This document shows positions 25,677 to 34,775 of a stretch of 64,000 nucleotides of DNA, one piece after another. Where the stretch lies: positions 1 to 64,000 of the forward strand of contig NZ_JACAOS010000028.1 in NCBI RefSeq assembly GCF_013386165.1, written 5' to 3'. How positions within the stretch are numbered: the first letter of the stretch is position 1; every line of letters begins with the position of its first letter. Both the position numbers and the translations under genes were made by a program. The stretch is from Pseudomonas gingeri. Lineage in GTDB: Bacteria; Pseudomonadota; Gammaproteobacteria; Pseudomonadales; Pseudomonadaceae. Below the pieces are notes generated by a model. That model saw only the letters and a list, made by a program, of their open reading frames with translations, was not told where the DNA came from and searched no databases.

Positions 25677-26219
25677 TCAGCTACCGGCGCCCCAGATTCC
25701 CCCCAGGCTTTTGAGCAGCGGACCACCGACGCCCTGCTGCCCCAGGTATTGCAGGATCACCGGGGCAAACTGGCCGACCATGCCGCTGTCCATGCCCAGG
25801 GCACCGAAGGCCTTGTTCAGGTCACCGGTGTTCTGCACATTGCCCAAGGCGCTGCCCACCGCCGACGAGTTACCCGATTGTCCGAGCAGCCCGCCCAGGC
25901 CAGCCAGGGAACCGCCACCCGAGAGCTGGTCGAGCCCCGGCACGCTTTTGCCCAACTGCGAATAATCGCTACTGCTGAGTTTGTTCTTCGCCAGGCCCAA
26001 CATTGCACCGGTGCCACCCACTGCCTGTTCCGGGGTGACATGCAGTTGCGAACCCAGGGCACTGAACAACCCGCTCGCCGGTGCCGCTGCATTGCCATTC
26101 TGGCCGCCCTGCATGGACGAGACCGCGTTGGCCGCATCGTTCAGGCTGAACGCCGCAAACACCGGCGTAGCCGCGAATGCCAGGAGCGAAGCCAGTACAA
26201 CACCGCGTGAAATCTTCAT
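25677..26219 (-). CDS. DUF2780 secreted protein
   Basis: The 180-residue protein has a signal peptide (MKISRGVVLASLLAFAATPVFA) followed by a Gly/Ser/Leu-rich DUF2780 domain (LFSALGSQLHVTPEQAVGGTGAMLGLAKNKLSSSDYSQLGKSVPGLDQL ... GALGMDSGMVGQFAPVILQYLGQQGVGGPLLKSL). The family (VcgC/VcgE) has no firm function. I take the ATG at 26219, preceded by CGAGG, over the long upstream extension. It diverges from the fasciclin gene. Confidence 0.85.
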   Translation of the reverse strand: MKISRGVVLASLLAFAATPVFAAFSLNDAANAVSSMQGGQNGNAAAPASGLFSALGSQLHVTPEQAVGGTGAMLGLAKNKLSSSDYSQLGKSVPGLDQLSGGGSLAGLGGLLGQSGNSSAVGSALGNVQNTGDLNKAFGALGMDSGMVGQFAPVILQYLGQQGVGGPLLKSLGGIWGAGS

Positions 26220-26358
26220 TGCAATACCTCGAAAGTCATCATGACCACCCGCCAGCAGGGACAGGCGCTGAACACCTGTCGTTGGAGTCAAAAAAACCGA
26301 ACTTGTTCCGTGCCCGGCGAATCCTCCCACCCGCCGGTAAAAAGAATCGACGGACTGT

Positions 26359-26386
26359 GCATCCGATCCTTACGCCCTTGCGTATA
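26359..26386 (+). promoter_or_regulatory. Candidate ECF-type promoter before the fasciclin gene
   Basis: GCATCC (26359-26364) and CGTATA (26381-26386) are spaced by 16 bases and lie about 55 bp before the fasciclin ATG. A CATCC-containing -35 element is reported for SigK-type ECF factors; autoregulation by the sigma factor in this operon is inferred. Confidence 0.35.
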
Positions 26387-26440
26387 TCAAGCACGGACAG
26401 AACTTCCTGGCCGACCTCATACTGACAAGGATTCCTCATC

Positions 26441-27028
26441 ATGAAATGCACTTCGATCAAAGCGCCCCTGATTGCCAGCCTGCTGACCCTCGCGCTGTCC
26501 GGTGGCCTGGCCCAGGCGGCGAGCATGAGCATGGACCACGACAGTGTGATGGTCGGCGGACAAAGCATGTTGCCGAGCAAGGACATCGTCGATAACGCGG
26601 TCAATTCCGCCGACCACACCACCCTGGTCGCCGCCGTGAAGGCCGCAGGCCTGGTCCCGACCCTCAAGGGCAAAGGCCCGTTCACCGTCTTCGCCCCGGT
26701 CAACTCCGCCTTCGCCGCCCTGCCCGCCGGCACCGTCGACACCCTGCTCAAACCGGAAAACAAAGGCACCCTGACCCATATCCTCACCTACCACGTGGTG
26801 GCCGGGAAATTGGACATGGCCGAACTGGCCAAACGCATCAAGGCCGGTGGCGGCAAGACCGAGCTGACCACCGTTTCCGGTGGCAAGTTGTGGGCGATGA
26901 TGAATGGCCCGCACAACATCGTGATCAAGGATGAGAAAGGCACCACCGCCGACATCACCACCTACGACGTGATGCAATCCAACGGCGTGATCCAGGTGAT
27001 CGACAAGGTGCTGCTGCCTAAAAGCTGA
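26441..27028 (+). CDS. Exported fasciclin (FAS1) domain protein
   Basis: The 195-residue protein has a signal peptide (about 1-26, ending GGLAQAA) and one FAS1 domain with both conserved boxes, KGPFTVFAPVNSAFAALP (H1) and ILTYHVVAGKL (YH/H2 region), finishing VIQVIDKVLLP. FAS1 proteins mediate adhesion or matrix contacts. It is the first gene of an operon with an ECF sigma factor (24-bp gap) and an anti-sigma factor, so it is likely the output as well as part of the regulatory circuit. AAGGA precedes the ATG. Confidence 0.92.
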   Translation: MKCTSIKAPLIASLLTLALSGGLAQAASMSMDHDSVMVGGQSMLPSKDIVDNAVNSADHTTLVAAVKAAGLVPTLKGKGPFTVFAPVNSAFAALPAGTVDTLLKPENKGTLTHILTYHVVAGKLDMAELAKRIKAGGGKTELTTVSGGKLWAMMNGPHNIVIKDEKGTTADITTYDVMQSNGVIQVIDKVLLPKS

Positions 27029-27052
27029 GCCCCCGGCCACGAGGAAACACTC

Positions 27053-27697
27053 ATGAATGGAACAACCGCGTGCCGTGAACTACCCTCAGCCGGCAACGAG
27101 CGCAACACGCGGCCCATTCATCGTATTGTGATTGTCTGGAGAACCCTCATTCCCACCGCCGACGCTGATCAACTCAGGCAGCTGTTGGCCCAGTGCTCAC
27201 TGGGCAACCGCCGCGCATTCGAGACGCTGTATCGTAGCGTCGCCCCACGCCTTCACGGTGTGGCCCTGCGTTGCCTGGGCCGCGCCGACCTGGCCGAGGA
27301 AATCCTTCAGGAAAGTTTCGTACGCATCTGGAACAACGCCGCGCGCTACGAGGCCCACCTGTCGGCGCCGATGACCTGGATGGTCAATATCACCCGCAAC
27401 CTGGCCATCGACCAGTTGCGCAAACGCCGCGAGGAACCCTTGGTTGACGGGCAAGAAGAGAACCTGGCGGACGACAGCCCCTCGGCCCACGAACTGCTCG
27501 ACAGCGCCCGCGAGGCCAATGCCTTGAACCGCTGCCTGGAGACGCTGGAGGGCCTGCAACGCCAGTCGATCACCCTGGCCTATTTCCACGGCCTGTCCTG
27601 CGCGGAGCTGGCCGAACAACTGCCCGCGCCCCTGGGCTCGGTCAAATCCTGGATACGTCGCGGCATGGAGCGCCTACGCAGGTGCCTTGAATCATGA
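27053..27697 (+). CDS. SigK-like ECF sigma factor
   Basis: The 214-residue protein has region 2 (about 60-125, ADLAEEILQESFVRIWNNAARYEAHLSAPMTWMVNITRNLAIDQLRKRRE) and region 4 (about 155-210, LAYFHGLSCAELAEQLPAPLGSVKSWIRRGMERLRRCL). GAGGAAAC lies before the ATG at 27053, but the first 30 residues are atypical, and a GTG codon at 27128 (VIVWRTLIPTADADQ) could be the real start. It shares ATGA with the anti-sigma gene. Confidence 0.88.
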   Translation: MNGTTACRELPSAGNERNTRPIHRIVIVWRTLIPTADADQLRQLLAQCSLGNRRAFETLYRSVAPRLHGVALRCLGRADLAEEILQESFVRIWNNAARYEAHLSAPMTWMVNITRNLAIDQLRKRREEPLVDGQEENLADDSPSAHELLDSAREANALNRCLETLEGLQRQSITLAYFHGLSCAELAEQLPAPLGSVKSWIRRGMERLRRCLES

Positions 27698-28368
27698 ACT
27701 ACCAGAACCCCCGCCTGCGCCGTGCCCTCGCTGCCGACTACGCCATTGGCCTGATGTCCAAGGCCGCGCGCCGACGCTTCGAGGCGCTGATGCGTGACGA
27801 TGCCAAACTGCGTGCCCAGGTCGCCGAATGGCAGGAAAACCTGCTGGTCCTGACCGACTCGGTGGCCGAACAGCCGGTGCCCGATCGTGTGTGGCAGGGC
27901 ATCGTCGCGCGGATTGATCCACAGCGACTGCACCTGCCCGAGAAACAGCCGTTCTGGAACCGGCTGCGCCTCTTCGCGGCGGCCTGTTCACTGGTGCTGG
28001 TGGCGGCCCTGGGCGTGCTCTACAACCATGACCCGGTCAGCGCCAGCGCGACGCTGCTCAGCGGCACACAAACCCCGGCATTGCGGGTCAAGGCCCATGC
28101 CGACTACCTGCAGGTCGAGCCGCTGACCCTGGCGGCGGTAGAAGCTGACCGCAGCCTGGAACTGTGGGCGATTCCGGCGGACGGCAAGCCGGTATCACTG
28201 GGCCTGGTGCCGAAGGAAGGCAAGGGGCGGGTCGAGTTGAGCGAAGCGCACCGGGCGTTGCTTGGCCCCTCGGTGGTGTTGGCGGTCAGCCTTGAACCAC
28301 CAGGCGGTTCGCCGACCGGGCAGCCGACCGGGCCGGTGTTGTATCAGGGGCCGCTGGCGATGCTTTGA
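27694..28368 (+). CDS. RskA-type anti-sigma factor
   Basis: The 224-residue protein has a cytoplasmic zinc-free anti-sigma domain (about 1-85, LRRALAADYAIGLMSKAARRRFEALMRDD), one membrane helix (about 90-110, LFAAACSLVLVAALGVLYN) and a periplasmic RskA domain (LELWAIPADGKPVSLGLVPKEGKGRVELS). It should hold the preceding sigma factor inactive at the membrane until a periplasmic signal leads to proteolysis. Coupled by a four-base overlap. Confidence 0.9.
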   Translation: MNYQNPRLRRALAADYAIGLMSKAARRRFEALMRDDAKLRAQVAEWQENLLVLTDSVAEQPVPDRVWQGIVARIDPQRLHLPEKQPFWNRLRLFAAACSLVLVAALGVLYNHDPVSASATLLSGTQTPALRVKAHADYLQVEPLTLAAVEADRSLELWAIPADGKPVSLGLVPKEGKGRVELSEAHRALLGPSVVLAVSLEPPGGSPTGQPTGPVLYQGPLAML

Positions 28369-28458
28369 TCTCCGTCTCGGCGGTTCGCGATCGCCATGAC
28401 TGTGTACCGCCGGGATATCGACTGAAAAGCCCAGCGATCCCAACGAATTTCACCCATT

Positions 28459-28486
28459 AAAAAGGGCGACCGAAGTCGCCCTTTTT
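28459..28486. terminator. Bidirectional intrinsic terminator
   Basis: AAAAAGGGCGAC and GTCGCCCTTTTT are perfect 12-base arms around CGAA. It separates the convergent anti-sigma and fdhA genes and serves both strands. Confidence 0.93.
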
Positions 28487-28505
28487 CCGTCTTGCCCTTT
28501 ACTGC

Positions 28506-29705
28506 TTACGCCGCACTGAACAGCTTGTGCGGGTCAATCACGAACTTCTTCGGTACGCCCGCATCGAACTCGCCGTAGCCCTTCGGTGCGTCATCCAGGC
28601 TGATGACCTGGACACCGACGATCTCGGCGATATTGATCCGATCCCACATGATCGCCTGCATCAGCTGACGGTTGTACTTCATCACCGGGGTCTGGCCGGT
28701 GTGGAAGCTGTGGGACTTGGCCCAGCCCAGACCAAAGCGGATGCTCAGGCTGCCGATTTTTGCGGCGGCGTCCACGGCACCCGGGTCTTCGGTCACGTAC
28801 AGGCCCGGAATACCGATCTTGCCCGCCACCCGCACCACACCCATCAGCGAGTTGAGCACGGTGGCCGGAGCCTCGTGCTTCACGCCTTCATGGCCGTGAC
28901 CACGGGCTTCGAAGCCCACGGCATCAACGGCGCAATCCACTTCAGGCTCGCCCAACAGCGCGGCGATCTGTTCGTGCAGCGGGGTGTCCTTGGACAGGTC
29001 GGCGATTTCAAAACCCTGGGCCTTGGCGTGGGCCAGGCGGACCGGGTTGACGTCACCGATGATCACCACCGCCGCACCCAGCAGGCGCGCCGAAGCCGCC
29101 GCCGCAAGGCCAACCGGACCGGCACCGGCGATGTACACGCTGCTGCCCGGGCCAACGCCCGCAGTGACTGCACCGTGGTAGCCAGTCGGGAGGATGTCGG
29201 ACAGGCAGGTCAGGTCGCGGATTTTCTCCATGGCCTTGTCGCGGTCCGGCAGCTTGAGCAGGTTGAAGTCAGCGTAAGGCACCAGCACGTATTCGGCCTG
29301 GCCGCCGGTCCAGTCGCCCATGTCGACATAACCGTAGGCACCGCCGGCACGGGCCGGGTTGACGGTCAGGCAGACGCCGGTGTGTTGCTCCTTGCAGGAA
29401 CGGCAGCGCCCGCAAGCCACGTTGAACGGTACCGAGACCAGGTCGCCGATTTTCAGGTTCTCGACGTCGTTGCCCTTCTCGATCACTTCGCCGGTGATTT
29501 CATGACCCAGGACCAGACCGGTCTGGGCGGTGGTACGGCCACGGACCATGTGCTGGTCCGAACCACAGATGTTGGTGGAGACGACGCGCAAGATGACACC
29601 GTGTTCGATCTTCTTGCCACGCGGGTCCTGCATTTTCGGATAGTCGATTTTCTGCACCTCGACCTTGCCATTGCCGAGATACACCACACCACGATTGCCA
29701 GACAT
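28506..29705 (-). CDS. fdhA: Glutathione-independent formaldehyde dehydrogenase
   Basis: The 399-residue zinc-dependent medium-chain dehydrogenase oxidises formaldehyde to formate with NAD. It contains the catalytic zinc ligands in STNICGSDQHMVRG and GLVLGHEITGEV, the structural zinc cluster CGRCRSCKEQHTGVC, and the Rossmann motif IAGAGPVGLAAAASARLLGA. Length and sequence match P. putida/P. aeruginosa FdhA. It removes formaldehyde released when betaine-derived methyl groups are oxidised, and lies at the outer end of the purU-soxGADB-glyA cluster. A REP pair separates it from purU. Confidence 0.96.
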   Translation of the reverse strand: MSGNRGVVYLGNGKVEVQKIDYPKMQDPRGKKIEHGVILRVVSTNICGSDQHMVRGRTTAQTGLVLGHEITGEVIEKGNDVENLKIGDLVSVPFNVACGRCRSCKEQHTGVCLTVNPARAGGAYGYVDMGDWTGGQAEYVLVPYADFNLLKLPDRDKAMEKIRDLTCLSDILPTGYHGAVTAGVGPGSSVYIAGAGPVGLAAAASARLLGAAVVIIGDVNPVRLAHAKAQGFEIADLSKDTPLHEQIAALLGEPEVDCAVDAVGFEARGHGHEGVKHEAPATVLNSLMGVVRVAGKIGIPGLYVTEDPGAVDAAAKIGSLSIRFGLGWAKSHSFHTGQTPVMKYNRQLMQAIMWDRINIAEIVGVQVISLDDAPKGYGEFDAGVPKKFVIDPHKLFSAA

Positions 29706-29809
29706 GCTTTCACCTCGCTGTTGTTTTTATGTAGCGACACGTTGCCAGGGGGCAGCGCGCAAATTGCTCGGGTTATTGCCTGCGGTTGTTGCGTTGTTCT
29801 GACGGACCT

Positions 29810-29891
29810 CATCGCCAGCAAGCCGATTCCTACAGGGGAATTGCGTCACGGCAGGCACCGTGTCCACTGTAGGAGCTGGCTTGCCAGCGAT
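29810..29891. repeat. REP palindrome pair
   Basis: ATCGCCAGCAAGCCGATTCCTACA and TGTAGGAGCTGGCTTGCCAGCGAT are inverted arms in the fdhA-purU gap. Confidence 0.85.
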
Positions 29892-29916
29892 GAGGCCCGC
29901 ACGGGCAGTAAAAAGA

Positions 29917-30774
29917 TCAGAGGACAACGGTCCGGTTGGCGTTCAGAAAGACCCGCCGCTCAATGTGATAACCCACCGCCCGGGCCAGCGTCAGCCCTTC
30001 GATATCGCGGCCCTTGGCGATCAGGTCCTCGGGGTAATGGCTGTGGTCCACCACCTCGACGCCCTGGGCGATGATCGGGCCTTCGTCGAGGTCGTTGTTG
30101 ATGTAGTGCGCGGTGGCCCCCACCAGTTTCACGCCCTTGTTGTAGGCCTGGTGATAGGGCTTGGCGCCCTTGAAGCCGGGCAGCAACGAGTGGTGGATAT
30201 TGATGGCCTTGCCGTCGAGCTTGCGGCACAGCTCAGGCGAGAGCACCTGCATGTAGCGGGCAAGGATCACCAGCTCCGCACCGGACTCCTCGATCACCTG
30301 CCAGACCTGACGCTCCTGGCCTGGCTTGTCGTTCGGGTCGAGGGGGAAATGGTAGTAGGGAATCTGGTGCCAGTCGGCCAGGGGCTTGAGGTCCGGGTGG
30401 TTGGAGACCACGGCGGCCACGTCCATGGACAATTGGCCGATACGCTGGCGGTAGAGCAGGTCGTTGAGGCAGTGATCGGCCTTGGAGACCATGATCACCA
30501 CTTTCGGCCGGTAGTTCGGCGCGGTCAGTTCGAACAGCATGCCGAAGGTCTCGCCGCGCAGGGCCAAGCCGGCGCGGAAGGCCAGTTCGTCGAAACCTTC
30601 GGGCTGACGAAACTCCACACGAATGAAGAAACGCCCCGAAAGGCGATCATCGAACGAATGGTGCTCGGTGACATAGCAGCCCTGCTCGAACAGGTAGCGG
30701 GTCACCGCATCCACCGTGCCGAGCACGCTGGGGCAGTCGGCGGTCAAAATCCATGTATCGGGGACGCGGCTCAT
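29917..30774 (-). CDS. purU: Formyltetrahydrofolate deformylase
   Basis: The 285-residue protein has an N-terminal ACT domain (about 8-85, WILTADCPSVLGTVDAVTRYL) and a formyltransferase-like catalytic domain. The latter includes the active-site segment INIHHSLLPGFKGAKPYHQAYNKGVKLVGATAHYINNDLDEGPII. It hydrolyses 10-formyl-THF to formate and THF, returning folate for further sarcosine oxidation. AGGAGTC precedes the ATG at 30774; the long upstream extension is REP-derived and rejected. This is the PurU copy linked to sarcosine genes, as in P. aeruginosa. Confidence 0.95.
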   Translation of the reverse strand: MSRVPDTWILTADCPSVLGTVDAVTRYLFEQGCYVTEHHSFDDRLSGRFFIRVEFRQPEGFDELAFRAGLALRGETFGMLFELTAPNYRPKVVIMVSKADHCLNDLLYRQRIGQLSMDVAAVVSNHPDLKPLADWHQIPYYHFPLDPNDKPGQERQVWQVIEESGAELVILARYMQVLSPELCRKLDGKAINIHHSLLPGFKGAKPYHQAYNKGVKLVGATAHYINNDLDEGPIIAQGVEVVDHSHYPEDLIAKGRDIEGLTLARAVGYHIERRVFLNANRTVVL

Positions 30775-30891
30775 TGCTTGACTCCTATTCTTGAATAACA
30801 ACCGCTGCGCGGTTGATCGCGAGCAATCGAGCGTCGACCGGCTGCTCCTACAGGAACGCGGTCCAACCCAACATTGGTGTACGACACAAAT

Positions 30892-30980
30892 CCCGTAGGA
30901 GCCGGCTTGCTGGCGATCCAGGCGACGCGGTGTGACAGGACACCGCGTCGATACCATCGCCAGCAAGCCGGCTCCTACAG
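30892..30980. repeat. REP palindrome pair
   Basis: CGTAGGAGCCGGCTTGCTGGCGAT and ATCGCCAGCAAGCCGGCTCCTACA are near-perfect inverted arms between purU and soxG. Confidence 0.9.
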
Positions 30981-30999
30981 GGTGGCCGCAAAAACGCTG

Positions 31000-31632
31000 T
31001 CAGGCCTGGACGCTGAGACCGTACTCCGCCGCCGCATCCTGCAACCACAACCACCAGTAATCCGAGAAGCTGCGACGGATCACCAGCTCCCAGGTGTCTT
31101 CGGCGGTGTGGCGAATGATCAGTTGCGACTTGGCGAACACCGTGCCCACTGCCTTGCCCACCGGGAAGCTGTTGGGGTGCACGTCGTAGCTGGTGGACTT
31201 CATCAGCACCTGGCGCACGTTCGGGCCGCTCAGTTCCAGCAGTTGCTGGCCGCCGCTGACATTGACGATGGCGACATGCAGGTCACCAAGGGCTTCGCGC
31301 AAGGCTTTCTCGGCGGCGAACTCTTCGCCGCTCGGGACGATCAGCAGCCACTCATCAGGGCCAAGCCATTGCAGGCTGGTGTCGCCCTTGGCGACCACGG
31401 TCAACGCGACCGGCAGTTCCAGGCCCAGGGCCTTGTGCACGCCGGCGGCGAAGGCCGAATCATGGCCGTCGCCACGGATGGTCAGGTGACCGAGCAGTTT
31501 CTTTTCGCGCACGGTCACGCCGGCGTTCTTGCGGCCCTTGCCCACCAGGCTGGCGAGGTCGGCATGGTGCAACGACGACTCGGCCTTGGCCCCGGAAGTC
31601 GGGCGTTGTTGGTAAACGTTGGCTGTGGTCAT
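31000..31632 (-). CDS. soxG: Sarcosine oxidase gamma subunit
   Basis: The 210-residue protein is the small gamma subunit of heterotetrameric sarcosine oxidase, with the family segments LTVVAKGDTSLQWLGPDEWLLI, VSGGQQLLELSGPNVRQVLMKSTSYDVHPNSFPVGKAVGTVFAKSQL and FSDYWWLWLQDAAAEYGL. It packs against the alpha subunit's folate-binding domain. The ATG at 31632 (MTTANVYQQ) is preferred; a GTG three codons earlier is possible. A 125-bp gap with a single REP arm separates it from soxA, unlike the tight soxBDA junctions. Confidence 0.95.
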   Translation of the reverse strand: MTTANVYQQRPTSGAKAESSLHHADLASLVGKGRKNAGVTVREKKLLGHLTIRGDGHDSAFAAGVHKALGLELPVALTVVAKGDTSLQWLGPDEWLLIVPSGEEFAAEKALREALGDLHVAIVNVSGGQQLLELSGPNVRQVLMKSTSYDVHPNSFPVGKAVGTVFAKSQLIIRHTAEDTWELVIRRSFSDYWWLWLQDAAAEYGLSVQA

Positions 31633-31699
31633 GTGAAACACCTGTGTTGAATGCTGTCTTTGCGCTGGTACGTGAACCCCGTGGTGACGGTGTTGCCGT

Positions 31700-31724
31700 C
31701 ATCGCGAGCAAGCTCGCTCCTACA
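31700..31724. repeat. Single REP arm between soxA and soxG
   Basis: One arm ATCGCGAGCAAGCTCGCTCC(TACA) without a visible partner lies in the soxA-soxG gap. Confidence 0.75.
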
Positions 31725-31757
31725 AGGGTCCGCGTCCAACCTCGATCCCGTGTTTCG

Positions 31758-34700
31758 TCAGATGTTCTGGCGATCGCCCTTCGGATCGAAGAACACCGAA
31801 GAAACGATTTCCGCCTCGATCACGCTGCCATCGGCCAACGGTGCGAACACCCGCTCGCCCATCCGCTTCAGGCCGCCCTTGACCACTGCCATGGCAAATG
31901 AATAGCCAAGGGAGTTGTGGGCATAGCTGGAGGTCACGTGACCGACCATCTTCATCGGGATCGTCTGCTTGGTGTCGAATACCAACTGCGCGCCTTCCGG
32001 CAGCCACTTGGTCGGATCGATTGGCTTGAGCCCGACCAACTGTTTGCGCTCGTCGCGCACACAGTCTTCGCGGTTCATCCCGCGCCAGCCGATCCAGGAG
32101 AACGGTTTAGTGCGACCGACACACCAACCCATGTTCAGGTCGTCCGGGGTCATCGAGCCGTCAGTGTCCTGGCCGACAATGATGAAACCCTTCTCGGCCC
32201 GCAGCACGTGCATGGTCTCGGTGCCGTACGGGGTCAGGTTGTACTGCTTGCCAGCCTCGACGATCTTCTCCAGCACGCCCATCGCATAGTCGGCCTGGAT
32301 GTTGACCTCGTAGGACAGCTCGCCGGTAAAGGAAATCCGGAACACCCGCGCCGGCACACCGCCGACCAGACCTTCTTTCCAGGTCATGAACGGGAACGCA
32401 TCCTTGTCCAGGTCGATGTCGGTGACTTCGCTGAGCAGCTTGCGGCTGTTCGGCCCCGACAGGGTCATGGTCGCCCAGTGGTCGGTCACGGAGGTGAAGT
32501 ACACCTTCATGTTCGGCCATTCGGTCTGGTGGTACAGCTCCAGCCACTGCAGGACGCGAGCCGCGCCGCCGGTGGTGGTGGTCATCAGGAAGTGGTTGTC
32601 GGCCAGACAGGCGGTGACGCCGTCGTCGAAGACCATGCCGTCTTCCTTGCACATCAGGCCGTAGCGGGCCTTGCCCACATCGAGCTTGGTCCAGGCGTTG
32701 GTGTAGATGCGGTTGAGGAATTCACGAGCATCCGGGCCCTGGATATCGATCTTGCCCAGGGTCGAGGCGTCGAGCAGGCCGACGCTGTCGCGCACGGCCT
32801 TGCACTCACGCTTGACCGCCGAATGCAGGTCTTCGCCGTTGCGCGGGAAGTACCATGGGCGTTTCCACTGGCCGACGTCCTCGAACTCGGCGCCCTGCTT
32901 CACATGCCAGGCCTGCAAGGCGGTGTAGCGCACCGGCTCGAAGATATGCCCGCAGTGACGGCCGGCTACCGCGCCGAAGGTCACCGGCGTGTAGTTCGGG
33001 CGGAACATGGTGGTGCCCATCTGCGGGATGGTCACGTTCAACGAACGAGCGGCAATGGCTAGGCCGTTGACGTTGCCCAGCTTGCCCTGGTCGGTGCCGA
33101 AGCCCAGCGCGGTGTAGCGCTTGACGTGTTCGACCGACTCGAAGCCCTCGCGGGTCGCCAGTTCGATGGCGGCGGCGGTGACGTCGTTCTGCAGGTCGAC
33201 GAATTGCTTCGGCGCCCGGGCAGTGGCTTTTTCATGGGGGACCTGGAACAGCGCCAGGGTCGGTTCTTCCAGACGCGACAGGGCTTTGGGCAGTACGCCT
33301 TCGACGACCTTGAAGCCGGCTTCGCTGGCGGCACGAACGCCCCCTTCAAAACCATCAGACAAAGCATCGGCCAAGCCGTAGACACCGTTGATGCCGCCAA
33401 CGCACACGCGTTTCTGCGGTGCTTCGCCCGGAACAAAACCGAGGATATCTTCACGCCAGGTCGGCTTGCCGCCCAGGTGCGAGGCCAGGTGAACCACCGG
33501 GCTGTAGCCGCCGGAGCTGGCCACGAGGTCGCACTCCAGCCATTCGCCGGGGCTGGTGACTTTATGCGCCTTGACGTCGATGGCGGCGATGCGCGCCGCG
33601 GTGACGTGCTTGCTGCCACGGGCTTCGACCACGGCGCTGCCGGTGAGGATACGAATCCCCTTGGCCCGTGCTTCTTCCACCAGGGCGCCACGCGGGTTGC
33701 TGCGGGCATCGGCGATGGCGACCACTTGCAGGCTGGCATCGAGCCAATCCAGGGCCACGCGGTAGGCGTGATCGTTGTTGGTGCTCAGTACCAGTTTCTT
33801 GCCCGGCGCCACGCCGTAACGGCGCACGTAAGTCGAAACAGCACCGGCCAGCATGTTGCCCGGCACGTCGTTGTTGCCGTAGACCAGCGGACGCTCATGG
33901 GTACCGGTGGCCAGGACCACGCGCTTGGCGCGGACCCGATGAATACGCTGACGCACCTGGCCAATCGGCGCACGGTCACCGAGGTGATCGGTGAGGCGCT
34001 CGTGAATGGTCAGGAAGTTGTGGTCGTGGTAGCCGTTGACGGTGGCCCGTGGCAACAGCAGCACATCCGGCAGGCTTTTCAATTCGGCGATCACGCTGGC
34101 GATCCACTCGGCCGCCGGCTTGCCGTCGAGGCTTTCACGGGAGTCGAGCAGGCTGCCGCCGAACTCTTCCTGTTCATCGGCGAGGATCACCCGGGCACCG
34201 CTGCGTGCAGCAGCCAGTGCGGCGGCCAGACCGGCAGGGCCGGCACCGACGATCAGCACGTCACAGTGCTGGTTCATGTAGTCGTAGGTGTCCGGATCGT
34301 TCTCGGTCGGCGAGCGACCGAGGCCCGCGGCCTTGCGGATGTACTTCTCGTAAGTCATCCAGAACGACTGCGGATACATGAAGGTCTTGTAGTAGAAACC
34401 CGGTGGCATCAGCTTGCCGCCGACCTTGCCGAGAATCCCCATCATGTCGTTGTTGACGCTCGGCCAGCCGTTGGTGCTGGTGGCGACCAGGCCCTGATAC
34501 AGCGCTTGCTGGGTAGCCCGCACGTTGGGAATCTGGGTCGCTTCGGTGGCGCCGATCTGCAGGACCGCGTTCGGCTCTTCGGCACCGGCGGCGAAGATGC
34601 CCCGTGGCCGCGAATACTTGAAGCTGCGGCCGACGATATCAACGCCGTTGGCCAGCAACGCGGCGGCCAGGGTGTCGCCTTCAAAGCCCTTGTAGACCTG

Positions 34701-34775
34701 GCCGTTGAAGGTGAAGCTCAAGACTTTGTTGCGGTCGATCCGACCACCGTTGGACAGGCGATTGACCTGGCTCAT
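31758..34775 (-). CDS. soxA: Sarcosine oxidase alpha subunit
   Basis: The 1005-residue subunit has an N-terminal ferredoxin-like fold (about 15-100, LSFTFNGQVYKGFEGDTLAAALLANGVDIVGRSFKYSRPRG), an NAD-binding domain with VLIVGAGPAGLAAALAAARSG near residue 173, and a C-terminal GcvT-like folate domain (about 610-1005). The enzyme oxidises sarcosine to glycine and passes the methyl to THF as 5,10-methylene-THF, or releases formaldehyde. Its start overlaps soxD's stop. Full family length. Confidence 0.97.
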   Translation of the reverse strand: MSQVNRLSNGGRIDRNKVLSFTFNGQVYKGFEGDTLAAALLANGVDIVGRSFKYSRPRGIFAAGAEEPNAVLQIGATEATQIPNVRATQQALYQGLVATSTNGWPSVNNDMMGILGKVGGKLMPPGFYYKTFMYPQSFWMTYEKYIRKAAGLGRSPTENDPDTYDYMNQHCDVLIVGAGPAGLAAALAAARSGARVILADEQEEFGGSLLDSRESLDGKPAAEWIASVIAELKSLPDVLLLPRATVNGYHDHNFLTIHERLTDHLGDRAPIGQVRQRIHRVRAKRVVLATGTHERPLVYGNNDVPGNMLAGAVSTYVRRYGVAPGKKLVLSTNNDHAYRVALDWLDASLQVVAIADARSNPRGALVEEARAKGIRILTGSAVVEARGSKHVTAARIAAIDVKAHKVTSPGEWLECDLVASSGGYSPVVHLASHLGGKPTWREDILGFVPGEAPQKRVCVGGINGVYGLADALSDGFEGGVRAASEAGFKVVEGVLPKALSRLEEPTLALFQVPHEKATARAPKQFVDLQNDVTAAAIELATREGFESVEHVKRYTALGFGTDQGKLGNVNGLAIAARSLNVTIPQMGTTMFRPNYTPVTFGAVAGRHCGHIFEPVRYTALQAWHVKQGAEFEDVGQWKRPWYFPRNGEDLHSAVKRECKAVRDSVGLLDASTLGKIDIQGPDAREFLNRIYTNAWTKLDVGKARYGLMCKEDGMVFDDGVTACLADNHFLMTTTTGGAARVLQWLELYHQTEWPNMKVYFTSVTDHWATMTLSGPNSRKLLSEVTDIDLDKDAFPFMTWKEGLVGGVPARVFRISFTGELSYEVNIQADYAMGVLEKIVEAGKQYNLTPYGTETMHVLRAEKGFIIVGQDTDGSMTPDDLNMGWCVGRTKPFSWIGWRGMNREDCVRDERKQLVGLKPIDPTKWLPEGAQLVFDTKQTIPMKMVGHVTSSYAHNSLGYSFAMAVVKGGLKRMGERVFAPLADGSVIEAEIVSSVFFDPKGDRQNI

